This document shows, in pieces, positions 33,901 to 41,939 of a stretch of DNA of 64,000 nucleotides. Position 1 is the stretch's first letter. Each line of letters begins with the position of its first letter. The stretch is taken from contig CANCER010000004.1 in assembly GCA_947375135.1 (NCBI GenBank), positions 113,682 through 177,681 of the forward strand, written 5' to 3'. Both the position numbers and the translations under genes were made by a program. Under the pieces are notes generated by a model. It searched no databases, was not told the origin of the DNA, and saw only the letters and a program-made list of their open reading frames with translations. This DNA is from Comamonadaceae bacterium. GTDB lineage: Bacteria > Pseudomonadota > Gammaproteobacteria > Burkholderiales > Burkholderiaceae_C.

Positions 33901-36403
33901 GCTGTTCGCCGGTATCAGCTCCAAAACCGAACCCGCTAGGCAAGCTTTGGCCTATGCGTTGAGTTTCGATGCGATGGGGCTGTCCGATGGAGTGAAGTCG
34001 CGCCTGCGTGGAGCTGATTCGCGCGAGGCCGCCATAGCCATGGGCCGTCAATTCGCAGACATCGCAGCGGGGTTGGAACGCCTCGACGCGTTTGCCGCAG
34101 CAATGAGGCAGTCGGGCGAACTGGATATCGACCAATTCGTTGGAAGCGCCCTTGTCCACGACCTTCACGCGTTCACGGCCGCGCTGCCAGACGCGCTCAC
34201 GATGGCCAGCGAAGCCTCGTCCATGATCATGCCGTGGTCGCTTTATATCGCGCGCCGCAAGGAGAGCTTGGACCTGCCATTAGGTGCATTTGTACAAATA
34301 TTGGAACGCGGCGACATCGTTTCCGTTGAGTTGGCCGACGCTTACGGATACTGCGCCCATTCAGCGATACTTCGGGACGCATTTCGATCCATTCCCCAAC
34401 TCGGACGTTTCGCCGGATTGAAGCACAACCAGATCCGCGAGGAGTTCAAGCGGTTGGACAAGGAAATCATCAAGCTGCGCGGGAAATCCATTGGCCATGG
34501 CTGCATGTCCAAGGCATCCCCGCCTGAGGGACGGTCCGGGATTAGGGTCAATGAGCGTACAGAGATGGCCCTGCTTAATCACCTCTTGCCGCAGCAGCGG
34601 CCGCGGGTACCGGTTCGCAAGATGCTCGAGCGCGCGGGTCAATCCATCCAAGCCCTCAAGCCCTGTTTCATGATGGGACCTCAAGCGGTTGCCCAATATC
34701 TGAGCCCTGGCGCGGTCAGGTTCGATCTTGTCATCATGGATGAAGCGTCGCAGCTCAAACCCGAAGAAGCCATCGGTGCTATTGCGCGAGGTGGCCAGCT
34801 TGTGGTGGTGGGCGACCCCAATCAACTGCCGCCGACCTCGTTTTTCTCGAGGGCGGCAGCCGTCGGAGAGGGCGAAGACGATCAATTCAGCACGACCGAT
34901 GCCGAAAGCATTTTGGATGTCTGTTCCGGGCACTTCCATCCGGTCCGGTCGCTGCGCTGGCACTACCGCTCGCAACACCAGTCTCTCATCGCCTTCTCAA
35001 ATAAGCACTTTTACAAAAGTAACCTGATCATCTTCCCTTCGCCTTATGGGCAAGGTGGAAAACTTGGCGTTCGGGCAACCTATTTGGCCGATGCGGTGTA
35101 TGAGAACCAAAGCAATCTTCGGGAGGCCACACGGGTGGTGGATGCCGTGATGGAGCACATCAGGACAAGGCCTGATGATTCCTTGGGCGTGGCCACGCTC
35201 AACATCAAGCAACGTGACCTGATAGCGGAATTGCTCGACACCAAACTCAAGGACATGCCAGGAGTCAACAAATACCGGGAGCATTGGAAGGCCGAAGGCC
35301 AGCCACTATTCGTCAAGAACTTGGAAAACGTCCAGGGTGACGAACGCGACGCCATCATCGTGTCCACGACGTTCGGGCGCCCCCCTGGCTCTTCCAAGGT
35401 GCAGCAGAACTTCGGCCCGATCAGCCGTCAGGGAGGATGGCGGCGGCTCAACGTCCTGTTCACTCGGGCGAAAAAGTCGATTGCGATCTATACATCGTTG
35501 CGCCCGGAAGACATCGCTCTCGACACGGCGACGCCCGAGGGAACCCGGGCCTTGAGGAATTACCTGGAGTACGCTCGCACAGGCTTACTGACTGAATATG
35601 TGGATACCGGACGTGCTCCCGATAGCGACTTTGAGGTCTCGGTGATGGACATGCTCAGGGCCAAGGGCTTTGAATGCACTCCGCAGCTTGGCGTGGCGGG
35701 CTATCGGATCGACGTCGCCGTCAAGCATCCTGACGCTCCTGGCGCCTATCTTGCCGCCATCGAATGTGACGGCGCGAGCTACCATTCGGCGCAGTCCGTC
35801 AGGGACCGGGACCGCATACGCCAGGAAGTTCTCGAGTCCATGGGATGGAGAGGTCGGATCTGGCGCATTTGGTCAACCGACTGGTTCAGGACGCCGCACC
35901 AAGAAACTCAAAAACTGATGGGGTTCCTTGGCGACCTTCGTGACTCATGGCATCCCGAGCACGCTTCGGGTGAAGCATGGGTAGAGGAAGGTGTCGCTCC
36001 TGTGCACGCCCCGGCCTCGTCGGCGCAACCATCGGCGAAGCCTGCCATGCAGAAAGTCGTGCCCTCGCCAAAATATGCAGCGGAGGAGCGGGTGCAGCTA
36101 AGCGCTGCGCTCATCGACAGCGATGAATATGTGGAGATCGAAGTGGGCGACACGGTGAAATATGTGGACATCAGCAAGCCCGCCGTGATGCTGTCTGTGC
36201 AAATCACAGCGGGCAAGGATGACTTTGCAAACGGAATCGTTTCGGAGAGCCGCCCCCTTGCGCAGGCCTTGCTGGGCGCCGTGGTCGACGATGAGGTTCA
36301 GTTAAACCTTCCGGGTATGAACCCCAAAGTATTCCGCGTGTGTGAAATCAAGAAGCCCAATCGATATCCCGCCGAGGCTGATTCAGTCGCTGGTGGGGCA
36401 TGA
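30917..36403 (+). CDS. Hhe-like defence protein: DUF4011 - SF1 helicase - Vsr/MTES_1575 nuclease - GreA-C-like domain
   Basis: A 1828-residue protein. The N-terminus has the DUF4011 hallmark RLKLLDLSGRNRLINF (about residues 24-39). A superfamily 1 helicase follows, split by a roughly 900-residue helical insert: Walker A GPPGTGKS (345-352, Lys351), Walker B VIMDEAS (Asp1275, Glu1276), GDPNQLPPTS (about 1299-1308), LRWHYRSQHQSL (about 1345), VQGDERDAIIVST (about 1472), and the arginine finger region LFTRAKKS (Arg1517). Next comes a PD-(D/E)xK nuclease of the REase_MTES_1575/Vsr type: GYRIDVAV (Asp1599), IECDG (Glu1616, Asp1618) and RIWRIWSTDWF. The last ~80 residues (from about 1738) resemble the GreA/GreB C-terminal domain. 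From memory, a DUF4011-helicase-Vsr protein is the single-gene antiphage system Hhe. The role in defence is inferred; domain calls on helicase and nuclease are firm. Confidence 0.88.
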   Translation: MTVHQGTSAVDANPVLLNALAQLRLKLLDLSGRNRLINFKHAPGKSLQFVEGQLSVAFHKLVEDGQKLEIQGLPEPAKADWVDRNERLQRPEPRDWARAQGLPTSYDIELHSRKADPRALLFRDDLAKHCRKIEREAVLAMEETGANMLFLVLGFLEFPDQRDSDRLFTAPLVCVPVSMVKKDVGGIESFSIQYTDEEVADNLSLREKLRNDFGYTIPEIPEDNANVDVYLDEISSIVQTNPRFVVKRRVSLCLLSFANMLLVRDLDPSKWPADVGGNGLLDHPIIRQVFEGRGIAPESSLAIATEHAVEDGPGAAIPLVFDADSSQHSALVDVLALKKNMVIEGPPGTGKSQTITNLIAACLSEGKTVLFVAEKLAALEVVKARLTQAELAPFVLELHSNKTNKKKVLEEINRRISFRVQPPSDLPRLLQQLESHRAELKTYTDIMNSSGGNGFGRTLHQVMWRAERHRSAVTGVESLLNQMDVPDAKFITEFELMRRMDCLRHLGDQFDAIGGFDSSNPLWGFYPDRLVPGDELRIGKLLADGVEWATKLQADAQEHNDFILGAPVEGISATTAFAQSIALRKAAQAVSPTLPFDLIPGFFIADGTGQFAASTLSDFDEKLKQFARLASLVAAGWKHEDAASPDLVHDLAALATRAGDLGVKLGDIDSIDALRRRLVDFAHKLEASCGAIKKACQQKGVSFDGSRQALDVVAGFANTIIGAPDAHLDLQSPLLAKDSAVHALESLAHLQSQYAGAKVELDQRLYLDALPDSAHIRAVISTLREGDTWYRIFQGRWRSAKKLHHTLLRTKLKVVGSQRLADMEQLAAMLELHERWKSHEVWGGVLNRQPPAEPLDLNGHIAVARWNKVIKKISEEVGAAQIDPSQCTPEKTRALRREFVALKSEAGSAKAALAALDELLPNLANTARYELIETAYFKGRDLAACIEGQIAKLREHAHDGASFEQVLLACKTAIARASLRQSIEGNEIARRLLGALFAGISSKTEPARQALAYALSFDAMGLSDGVKSRLRGADSREAAIAMGRQFADIAAGLERLDAFAAAMRQSGELDIDQFVGSALVHDLHAFTAALPDALTMASEASSMIMPWSLYIARRKESLDLPLGAFVQILERGDIVSVELADAYGYCAHSAILRDAFRSIPQLGRFAGLKHNQIREEFKRLDKEIIKLRGKSIGHGCMSKASPPEGRSGIRVNERTEMALLNHLLPQQRPRVPVRKMLERAGQSIQALKPCFMMGPQAVAQYLSPGAVRFDLVIMDEASQLKPEEAIGAIARGGQLVVVGDPNQLPPTSFFSRAAAVGEGEDDQFSTTDAESILDVCSGHFHPVRSLRWHYRSQHQSLIAFSNKHFYKSNLIIFPSPYGQGGKLGVRATYLADAVYENQSNLREATRVVDAVMEHIRTRPDDSLGVATLNIKQRDLIAELLDTKLKDMPGVNKYREHWKAEGQPLFVKNLENVQGDERDAIIVSTTFGRPPGSSKVQQNFGPISRQGGWRRLNVLFTRAKKSIAIYTSLRPEDIALDTATPEGTRALRNYLEYARTGLLTEYVDTGRAPDSDFEVSVMDMLRAKGFECTPQLGVAGYRIDVAVKHPDAPGAYLAAIECDGASYHSAQSVRDRDRIRQEVLESMGWRGRIWRIWSTDWFRTPHQETQKLMGFLGDLRDSWHPEHASGEAWVEEGVAPVHAPASSAQPSAKPAMQKVVPSPKYAAEERVQLSAALIDSDEYVEIEVGDTVKYVDISKPAVMLSVQITAGKDDFANGIVSESRPLAQALLGAVVDDEVQLNLPGMNPKVFRVCEIKKPNRYPAEADSVAGGA

Positions 36404-36786
36404 ACAACACAATAGTTAAGCGGATGAAGGGCCATGGAATCAGGAAGCGTTCTGGGGGCGATTGGATTGAACTGCTTCAACGCTTGCCTGCATCTCAGGT
36501 ACGAAAGAAGTTTGCGGCGGCCGTTGATGGTCGCTGTTTGGCGTTCAATGAAGACACCAACCCATGGTCGTCAAAATTCTATTTGCCAACCAATATGGAG
36601 CTGCGTCGACCGCAGTATTTTGTGGCCAAGACGATTTACTACTTACCCGGCCATGGAGGCCTTTTGTCGACGGGTTTGAGCGGGCGCTCCTCGAGCGTGG
36701 CTTCGATGTTGCTGGCCTCGAGACCGTGGGATCGCGCGTATGTTTCCAACCTATTGGATAGGTGGCTGCTTGGAGTGGCTTCGTAA
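36400..36786 (+). CDS. Hypothetical protein translationally coupled to the helicase-nuclease gene
   Basis: A 128-codon frame whose ATG overlaps the stop of the large gene by 4 bases (ATGA), the usual sign of coupling. The N-terminal part is basic (VKRMKGHGIRKRSGGDW) and there is no membrane segment or motif I recognise. The second half is Ser/Leu-rich and less convincing, while a different frame (36564-36761) reads as a more protein-like FVDGFERALLERGFDVAGLE; a frameshift or overlapping remnant is possible. Function unknown. Confidence 0.45.
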   Translation: MNNTIVKRMKGHGIRKRSGGDWIELLQRLPASQVRKKFAAAVDGRCLAFNEDTNPWSSKFYLPTNMELRRPQYFVAKTIYYLPGHGGLLSTGLSGRSSSVASMLLASRPWDRAYVSNLLDRWLLGVAS

Positions 36787-36874
36787 ACGAACCGGCATTG
36801 AAACGGCGCTTTGATGCGGACAGTCCACTACGGAAGTCTTGACCTTGCGCCTATGCTGTGTTGCACCTCACACG

Positions 36875-36894
36875 TATGGGGCGTGAGCCCCATA
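36875..36894. terminator. Perfect hairpin between convergent genes
   Basis: TATGGGGC (36875-36882) pairs perfectly with GCCCCATA (36887-36894) around a GTGA loop, a GNRA-type tetraloop. It lies between the 3' ends of the convergent small ORF and MFS gene and could end transcription from both sides, although no strong T-run follows on either strand. Confidence 0.5.
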
Positions 36895-36900
36895 ACAACT

Positions 36901-38121
36901 TCAGCTCGCAGCCATGCAAACCGCATCGCCCGCACGCCCGCCACGCCGCTCCAGCCAGACAGACGCAGCAAACACGAACAGCCCCACAAACGACAGCACA
37001 GCGCCCACATAGCCGGTGGCGGCATAGCCGTAGCCATACGCAATCACCAAACCCCCGAGCCAGGCGCCCAGGGCATTGGCGATGTTGAAGGCCGAGTGCA
37101 TCGAGGCGGCCGCCAGCGTCTGGCCGTCGGCGGCCACATCCATCAGCCGGGTTTGCATGGCCGGGCCTGCGGCAAAGGTGCAGCCGATCAGGAACGTGCA
37201 GGTACACAGCATCACCGGGTGGGCGGCGGTCAGGCTGAACAGCGTCATCACCACGATGTTGAAAATCAGCATGCCGCCTATGGTGCCCATGAGTGAGATG
37301 TCGGCCAACTTGGAGCCCACGACATTGCCCACATTCATGCCGATGCCGAACAGGGCCATCATCACCGGGATCATCGTGGCCGGCATGTGTGCCACCTCGG
37401 TGGACGTGCTGGCGATGTAGGAGAAGATCGAAAACATGCCGCCAAAACCGGTGGCGGCCAGCGCCAGGGTCAGCAGCACTTGCGGGTGGGTGAAGGCCAC
37501 CAGTTCCCGCACCACGCTGGCGCCTGCAGCCGGCTTGTCACGCGGCAGGTAGATCCAGATCAGCGTCACCGTCAGGGCGCCCATCAGCCCCACGGCCAGG
37601 AACATCACGCGCCAACTCAGGAACTGGCCAAACAGCGCCATGACCGGCGTGCCGGCCAATGTGGCCCCGGTGAGGCCCAGCATCACATAGCCTACCGCCC
37701 GGGCGCGCATCTGCAGGGGAACGAGCGACGCAGCAACCAGTGCCGACACGCCAAAGTAAGCGCCGTGCGGCAGGCCGGTGAGAAAGCGCAACACCATGAA
37801 GCTCCAAAAATCGGGGGCCATGGCACTGGCCAGGTTGCCGATGGCGAAGACGGTCATCAGAACCAGCAGCAGGGAGCGGCGCGAGGACTTTGCGCCGGCA
37901 ATGGCGATCAGCGGCGCACCCACCACGACACCCAGTGCGTAAGCGCTGATCACATAACCGGCCTGCGGGGTGGTGACTACGAAGGTGCGCGCCACATCCG
38001 GCAGCAGCCCCATGATGGCAAATTCGCCGGTGCCAATGCCGAAGCCGCCACAGGCCAGCGCCAGAATCACCAGGCCGATTTGTAGGCGCGTCAACGGGGG
38101 GGACTCTGCGGTCGCGGTCAT
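36901..38121 (-). CDS. MFS transporter, DHA1 (AraJ/YdhP-like) drug/sugar efflux group
   Basis: A 406-residue major facilitator with about 12 membrane helices. The N-terminus GTGEFAIMGLLPDVARTF and ISAYALGVVVGAPLIA is the signature of the AraJ/YdhP branch; RFLTGLPHGAYFGVSALVAA (motif D-like) follows. This group exports small compounds such as purine nucleosides, arabinose polymers or drugs; the substrate here is unknown. The gene is not in an evident operon; the CoA transferase gene lies 149 bases upstream on the same strand. Confidence 0.9.
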   Translation of the reverse strand: MTATAESPPLTRLQIGLVILALACGGFGIGTGEFAIMGLLPDVARTFVVTTPQAGYVISAYALGVVVGAPLIAIAGAKSSRRSLLLVLMTVFAIGNLASAMAPDFWSFMVLRFLTGLPHGAYFGVSALVAASLVPLQMRARAVGYVMLGLTGATLAGTPVMALFGQFLSWRVMFLAVGLMGALTVTLIWIYLPRDKPAAGASVVRELVAFTHPQVLLTLALAATGFGGMFSIFSYIASTSTEVAHMPATMIPVMMALFGIGMNVGNVVGSKLADISLMGTIGGMLIFNIVVMTLFSLTAAHPVMLCTCTFLIGCTFAAGPAMQTRLMDVAADGQTLAAASMHSAFNIANALGAWLGGLVIAYGYGYAATGYVGAVLSFVGLFVFAASVWLERRGGRAGDAVCMAAS

Positions 38122-38270
38122 GGTTTCCTTGGGGGGGTGTCGGGCACGTGGAGGGTTGGCAGGGGCAGGCGGTTTCAGGCCATTCCCGTGGAGGCGCGAA
38201 CTATACGTGATGGCACCCGGCGTCCGCCGCGCAGGGGCAATGCGTGCAGGGGTGCGTGCTGCCGGACGGG

Positions 38271-39182
38271 CTACTGCAGTGTGTGCAGCGGGATGTCCTT
38301 GGCCAGGGCCAGCGCATTCAGCTGCTTGCGCGTCTTGCCGGCCAGAAAGCCTGCAATGGCCGCATGCGCCGCCGGGGTAAACAGGGTTTGGATGCGGGAG
38401 TCGGCCAGACCGGCAGCCTCTGCCAGCGCGGCGGCAAAGTGGGGCTCCAGGGCCGCCAGGGCCACGCGCCCGTCCTTGCAGGCATACACACGGTAGCCAG
38501 CGTGCCCGCCACCCACGGCGGCACCGGGCGTGGTCAGGCCCCAGGCGCGTGGCAGGCCCAGATAGGCTGCGGCATCGGACAAGGCCACTTCCAGGCGCAC
38601 GCTCTTGCCCCGTTGCAACTGGTGCAGGCGTGTCTGCAGAATGGCCTCGCTCACCATCAGCGAGCCGCCCATGTCGGCGTACAGGCTGGCGGGGAGTTCC
38701 AGGCCGGGGACCAGGTCGTTTTCAGTCATGTAGGTGAGGTCATGGCCGGGCTCTTCGGCGCGCGCGCCGGTCGCGCCAAAGATCGCCACCATGGAGAGCT
38801 GCGGGTAGGCCTTGTGCAGGGCTTTCCAGCCCAGCCCCAGTTTCTCCAGCGCGGAGGGGCGAAACGAGGTGAGCAGCACGTCGGCCTTGGCCAGTTCGCG
38901 CTGCAAAACCTTGCGGCCGGGCTCGGTCTTCAGGTCGGCGCTGAGGGTTTTGACGCCCTGGTGCATGGCGTCATAGGCCACGCGGGCGTAGAGGGCCATC
39001 GGGTCGCCTGATGCGCCCCGGGGTGCGGCCGGGTGGGCTGGCGGCTCCAGTTTGAGGCAGGTGGCGCCCATGGCGTGGCAGCGCATCAGCGCAGCGGGGC
39101 CTGGCAAATTCAGCGCCAGGCTCAGGATGCGCACGCCTTTCAAAGGGCGCAACGGGGCTGCGGGGGAGGGGGTTGTTGCCAT
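38271..39182 (-). CDS. CaiB/BaiF family CoA transferase (short form)
   Basis: A class III CoA transferase/alpha-methylacyl-CoA racemase-like protein. Family features are LPLKGVRILSLALNLPGPAA-like N-terminus (RPLKGVRILSLALNLPGPAA), LKTEPGRKVLQRELAKADVL, and GHDLTYMTENDL holding the probable catalytic Asp. At 303 aa it is shorter than typical members (about 360-400), lacking part of the C-terminal domain, but no frameshift is evident. The substrate is unknown. It is divergent from the exonuclease gene. Confidence 0.83.
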   Translation of the reverse strand: MATTPSPAAPLRPLKGVRILSLALNLPGPAALMRCHAMGATCLKLEPPAHPAAPRGASGDPMALYARVAYDAMHQGVKTLSADLKTEPGRKVLQRELAKADVLLTSFRPSALEKLGLGWKALHKAYPQLSMVAIFGATGARAEEPGHDLTYMTENDLVPGLELPASLYADMGGSLMVSEAILQTRLHQLQRGKSVRLEVALSDAAAYLGLPRAWGLTTPGAAVGGGHAGYRVYACKDGRVALAALEPHFAAALAEAAGLADSRIQTLFTPAAHAAIAGFLAGKTRKQLNALALAKDIPLHTLQ

Positions 39183-39275
39183 GTGCGTTCCTGGGGCTGC
39201 GGGGTTTGGGGTTCACAGGATGATAGAGGCAATAATGCAGCCTCCATTCACCCGCGCCATGCCCCAGAGGTTTCA

Positions 39276-40400
39276 TTGAAAACGCCCCACGTCTCTCTCG
39301 ACTTGTTCCCCGAAATGCCCGCAATGGCCGTTGAAAAATCCAAGCGCGCCAAGCGCGTGGTAGCCCCCCAAGCTGCTCCCCAAGCCATGGTCCAGATTCA
39401 GCACGAACTGGATGCGCCATTGCCTGTCGCTGTCCGCGCTCCCGCACGGGTCAGCGCGCAAGCCGCCGCACCGCAGCCCGTCCTGGCGCCGGCCCCTGAT
39501 TTTTTGGAGGCCATGGCCCTGCAGCTGGAAGCGCAGGGAGATTTTCGCGTGCTGCGCCGCCTCAAGCCGCTGCTGAACTGGCCGGGCACGCCCACGCAGG
39601 GGATGACCCGCGTGGTGGTGCTGGACACCGAGACCACCGGCCTGGACCAGGGCCGGGAACGCATCATCGAGTTGGCCATGCTGCGCGTGGACATTGACAA
39701 TGCCACCGGTCTGCCGGTGGGTGCGGTGCAGGTGTACGACGGGCTGGAAGACCCGGGCAAACCGATTCCGCCCGAGGTGGTGGCACTCACCGGCATCCGC
39801 GATGCGGATGTGCAGGGCCAGCGCCTGGACGAGGCGCGCGTGGCGGAGTTGCTGCAGGGCGTGGACCTTGTCATTGCGCACAACGCCGGTTTTGACCGTC
39901 CGTTTGTGGAGAGCCGCATTGCACAGTTTGCGCATCTGAACTGGGCCTGTTCCTTTGCCGATATTGACTGGAAGGCACAGGGCAGGGGCTCTGCCAAGCT
40001 GGAGAGCCTGGCCCAGGCCAACGGCTGGTTTTACGACGCCCACCGCGCCGAGATGGATTGCCACGCCTTGTTGGCCGTGCTGGCGCACAAGCTGCCCGGG
40101 GAAGCGCACACGGGTCTGGCCGAATTGCTGCAAGCCGTGGCCCGCCCCAGCTACCTGCTGCAGGCCACCAACGCACCGTTTGAGGCCAAGGACAAGCTCA
40201 AGGGCCGCGGCTACCGCTGGAATGCCGACCAACGCGTGTGGCACACCCGCCTCAAGACGGATGCGGAACTGAACGCCGAGTGCGAATGGTTAAAGGACCA
40301 GGTTTATGGCCAGCGTCGTGCCCTGGTGCAACTGGAGAAGCAGGATGCCTTGGTGCGCTTTTCCAGCCGCCCGGGTGTTATGACGCAGCAGCAGCTTTAA
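39276..40400 (+). CDS. DEDDh 3'-5' exonuclease (DNA polymerase III epsilon-like)
   Basis: A 374-residue protein with an exonuclease domain: motif I VVLDTETTGLD (Asp/Glu near residues 115-117), motif II HNAGFDRPFVESR (near 201) and motif III HRAEMDCHALL (near 255-260). A roughly 90-residue Ala/Pro-rich N-terminal extension and a C-terminal segment (GRGYRWNADQRVWHT) lie outside it; the latter resembles a short domain found in related bacterial exonucleases. I chose TTG 39276 because of AGAGG 6 bases upstream; ATG 39315 is the alternative. It is distinct from the DnaQ replicative subunit and likely a repair or RNA-turnover nuclease. Confidence 0.85.
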   Translation: MKTPHVSLDLFPEMPAMAVEKSKRAKRVVAPQAAPQAMVQIQHELDAPLPVAVRAPARVSAQAAAPQPVLAPAPDFLEAMALQLEAQGDFRVLRRLKPLLNWPGTPTQGMTRVVVLDTETTGLDQGRERIIELAMLRVDIDNATGLPVGAVQVYDGLEDPGKPIPPEVVALTGIRDADVQGQRLDEARVAELLQGVDLVIAHNAGFDRPFVESRIAQFAHLNWACSFADIDWKAQGRGSAKLESLAQANGWFYDAHRAEMDCHALLAVLAHKLPGEAHTGLAELLQAVARPSYLLQATNAPFEAKDKLKGRGYRWNADQRVWHTRLKTDAELNAECEWLKDQVYGQRRALVQLEKQDALVRFSSRPGVMTQQQL

Positions 40401-40419
40401 TTTGCGGGGAGCAGGCAGC

Positions 40420-40995
40420 ATGCAGATTCAGGGCATACAAGTGGGCAGCGCGCGCAAGGCACTCATGGGCGGGCGCGCCATCCTCACAGCGATTCGCAAA
40501 ACGGCGGTGCTTGGCCCGGTTGCGGTCCAGGCGCTGGGCTTGGAGGGCGACGAGCAGGCGGACCTCAGCGTACACGGCGGTCTGGAGAAGGCGGTGTATG
40601 CCTACCCGTCCGAGCACTACGCCTTCTGGCGTGAACAGCGCACCCGGGCCGGCCTGGCCGATATTGACGACCAGTTGCCCTGGGGCGCCATGGGCGAGAA
40701 CCTGACCCTGTCGGGCCTGCTGGAGGCCGATGTCTGGGTGGGCGATGTGCTGGAGTTCGCCCACTGCCGGCTGCGCGTGGACCAGCCGCGCGAGCCCTGT
40801 TTCAAATTCAACGCGGCCATGGGCTTCAACACGGCAGTCAAAGCCATGGCGCAGAGCGGCTTTTGCGGTTTTTACCTGTCGGTGGACCAGCCCGGCACGC
40901 TGCAGGCGGGGGAGTCGTTTGTGCTGCATCCGGGCCCGCGCAGAGTGAGTATTCCGGAGCGCTTCAACGCCAAGCTGTTCAAACACATGCGCTGA
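40420..40995 (+). CDS. MOSC domain-containing protein (YiiM-like)
   Basis: A 191-residue protein with a MOSC domain followed by a short three-helix C-terminal region. Landmarks are LEGDEQADLSVHGGLEKAVY, HYAFW, GENLTLSGLLEADVWVGD and the conserved Cys in REPCFKFN. In E. coli YiiM reduces N-hydroxylated compounds using molybdenum cofactor, the Cys being the likely Mo ligand. ATG 40420 is preceded by GGGGAGCAGG; a TTG at 40402 is less likely. It follows the exonuclease by 19 bases. Confidence 0.9.
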   Translation: MQIQGIQVGSARKALMGGRAILTAIRKTAVLGPVAVQALGLEGDEQADLSVHGGLEKAVYAYPSEHYAFWREQRTRAGLADIDDQLPWGAMGENLTLSGLLEADVWVGDVLEFAHCRLRVDQPREPCFKFNAAMGFNTAVKAMAQSGFCGFYLSVDQPGTLQAGESFVLHPGPRRVSIPERFNAKLFKHMR

Positions 40996-41016
40996 TGTCC
41001 ATGGGAGTCGCTTGAT

Positions 41017-41853
41017 TCACGCATACGACGTGCGCTGGGTGAATGAGAGCTTGTGCGCAGCCTGCATGAGCAAGGCGCGGGTCTGTTCCAGGTCCGGCCC
41101 GATGTGGGTGTCAATGCGCCGGATATAGGGGCAGGTCAGGGCTGCCAGCGCGCTCTGGTCCGGCCCGAGAATGGGGAACGATATGTCGACCACGCCGAAG
41201 GATTGCTGGCTCTTGCGCTCCAGATAGCCTTGTTTGCGAACCTCCCGCAGCGTTGCCTGCAATTTGGCTTCGGTGATGGGCACTTCACCTTCCAGCGGGG
41301 TGTGTTCGGCGCGCATGCGCGCTATGTCGGCGGGGTCGCCGTAGGCCAACAGCACATGGCCGGAGGCCGTATCCATCAGTCCCACGCGCGCGCCGCGTTG
41401 CAGCGAAAAGCTCCACCCGCGCGGGCTGTTGATCTGTGCGGTGATCAGCACATTGCCCCGGTCATACACGCCCAGGTGGCAGGACTGTTCAGCCAGCAGG
41501 GCGAATTCATCCATCACCGGCAGGGCCTGGTTGACCAGCCGGTTGATCGGCGGGTGCCGGTTCGCCAGCGCAAACAACTTCAGGCTGAGCGCATAGCGGT
41601 CGCCCGAGAGGGAGCGGGTGACGTACTGGCGCACCACCAGGCGCTCCAGCATGCGGTAAATCTCATTGGCGCTGCGGTCCATTTCTTTCACGATTTCGGC
41701 GCGTGTCAGGCCCTGGGGCTGTTGTGCCAGCAGTTCCAGAATGTCGAGGCCCTTGTCCAGGGCCGGCGCGCGGTAGCGTTCGTCGGTGCTGGCGGTGGCC
41801 TGGGGCAGTTCCGCTGGTTTGGCCGTGGTCTTTTTGACGGGCTTGCTGGGCAT
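41017..41853 (-). CDS. IclR family transcriptional regulator of the fucose cluster
   Basis: A 278-residue regulator with a winged helix-turn-helix (about residues 27-90; ALDKGLDILELLAQQPQGLT and SANEIYRMLERLVVR) and an IclR effector-binding domain (about 105-270; VLITAQINSPRGWSFSLQRG, DTASGHVLLAY, SFGVVDISFPILG). A Lys/Pro-rich tail of about 25 residues precedes it. I chose ATG 41853, which has GAGGGACC upstream, over a start at 41925. Divergent from the fucose catabolic genes, it probably controls them through the palindromes in the 139-base gap. Confidence 0.88.
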   Translation of the reverse strand: MPSKPVKKTTAKPAELPQATASTDERYRAPALDKGLDILELLAQQPQGLTRAEIVKEMDRSANEIYRMLERLVVRQYVTRSLSGDRYALSLKLFALANRHPPINRLVNQALPVMDEFALLAEQSCHLGVYDRGNVLITAQINSPRGWSFSLQRGARVGLMDTASGHVLLAYGDPADIARMRAEHTPLEGEVPITEAKLQATLREVRKQGYLERKSQQSFGVVDISFPILGPDQSALAALTCPYIRRIDTHIGPDLEQTRALLMQAAHKLSFTQRTSYA

Positions 41854-41939
41854 GGTGGCTGGTCCCTCTTGGTGGTTGCAGGTGCTTGACTCAGGGAAAA
41901 CGTTAGGCCTTTTTGTAACCTGCATCGCTATGATCTGGC

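Noticed and set aside
39033..39275. Upstream extension of the exonuclease gene into the CoA transferase gene
   Set aside because: The frame is open but translates as His/Gln-rich nonsense antisense to a real gene; the start at TTG 39276 with AGAGG upstream fits better.
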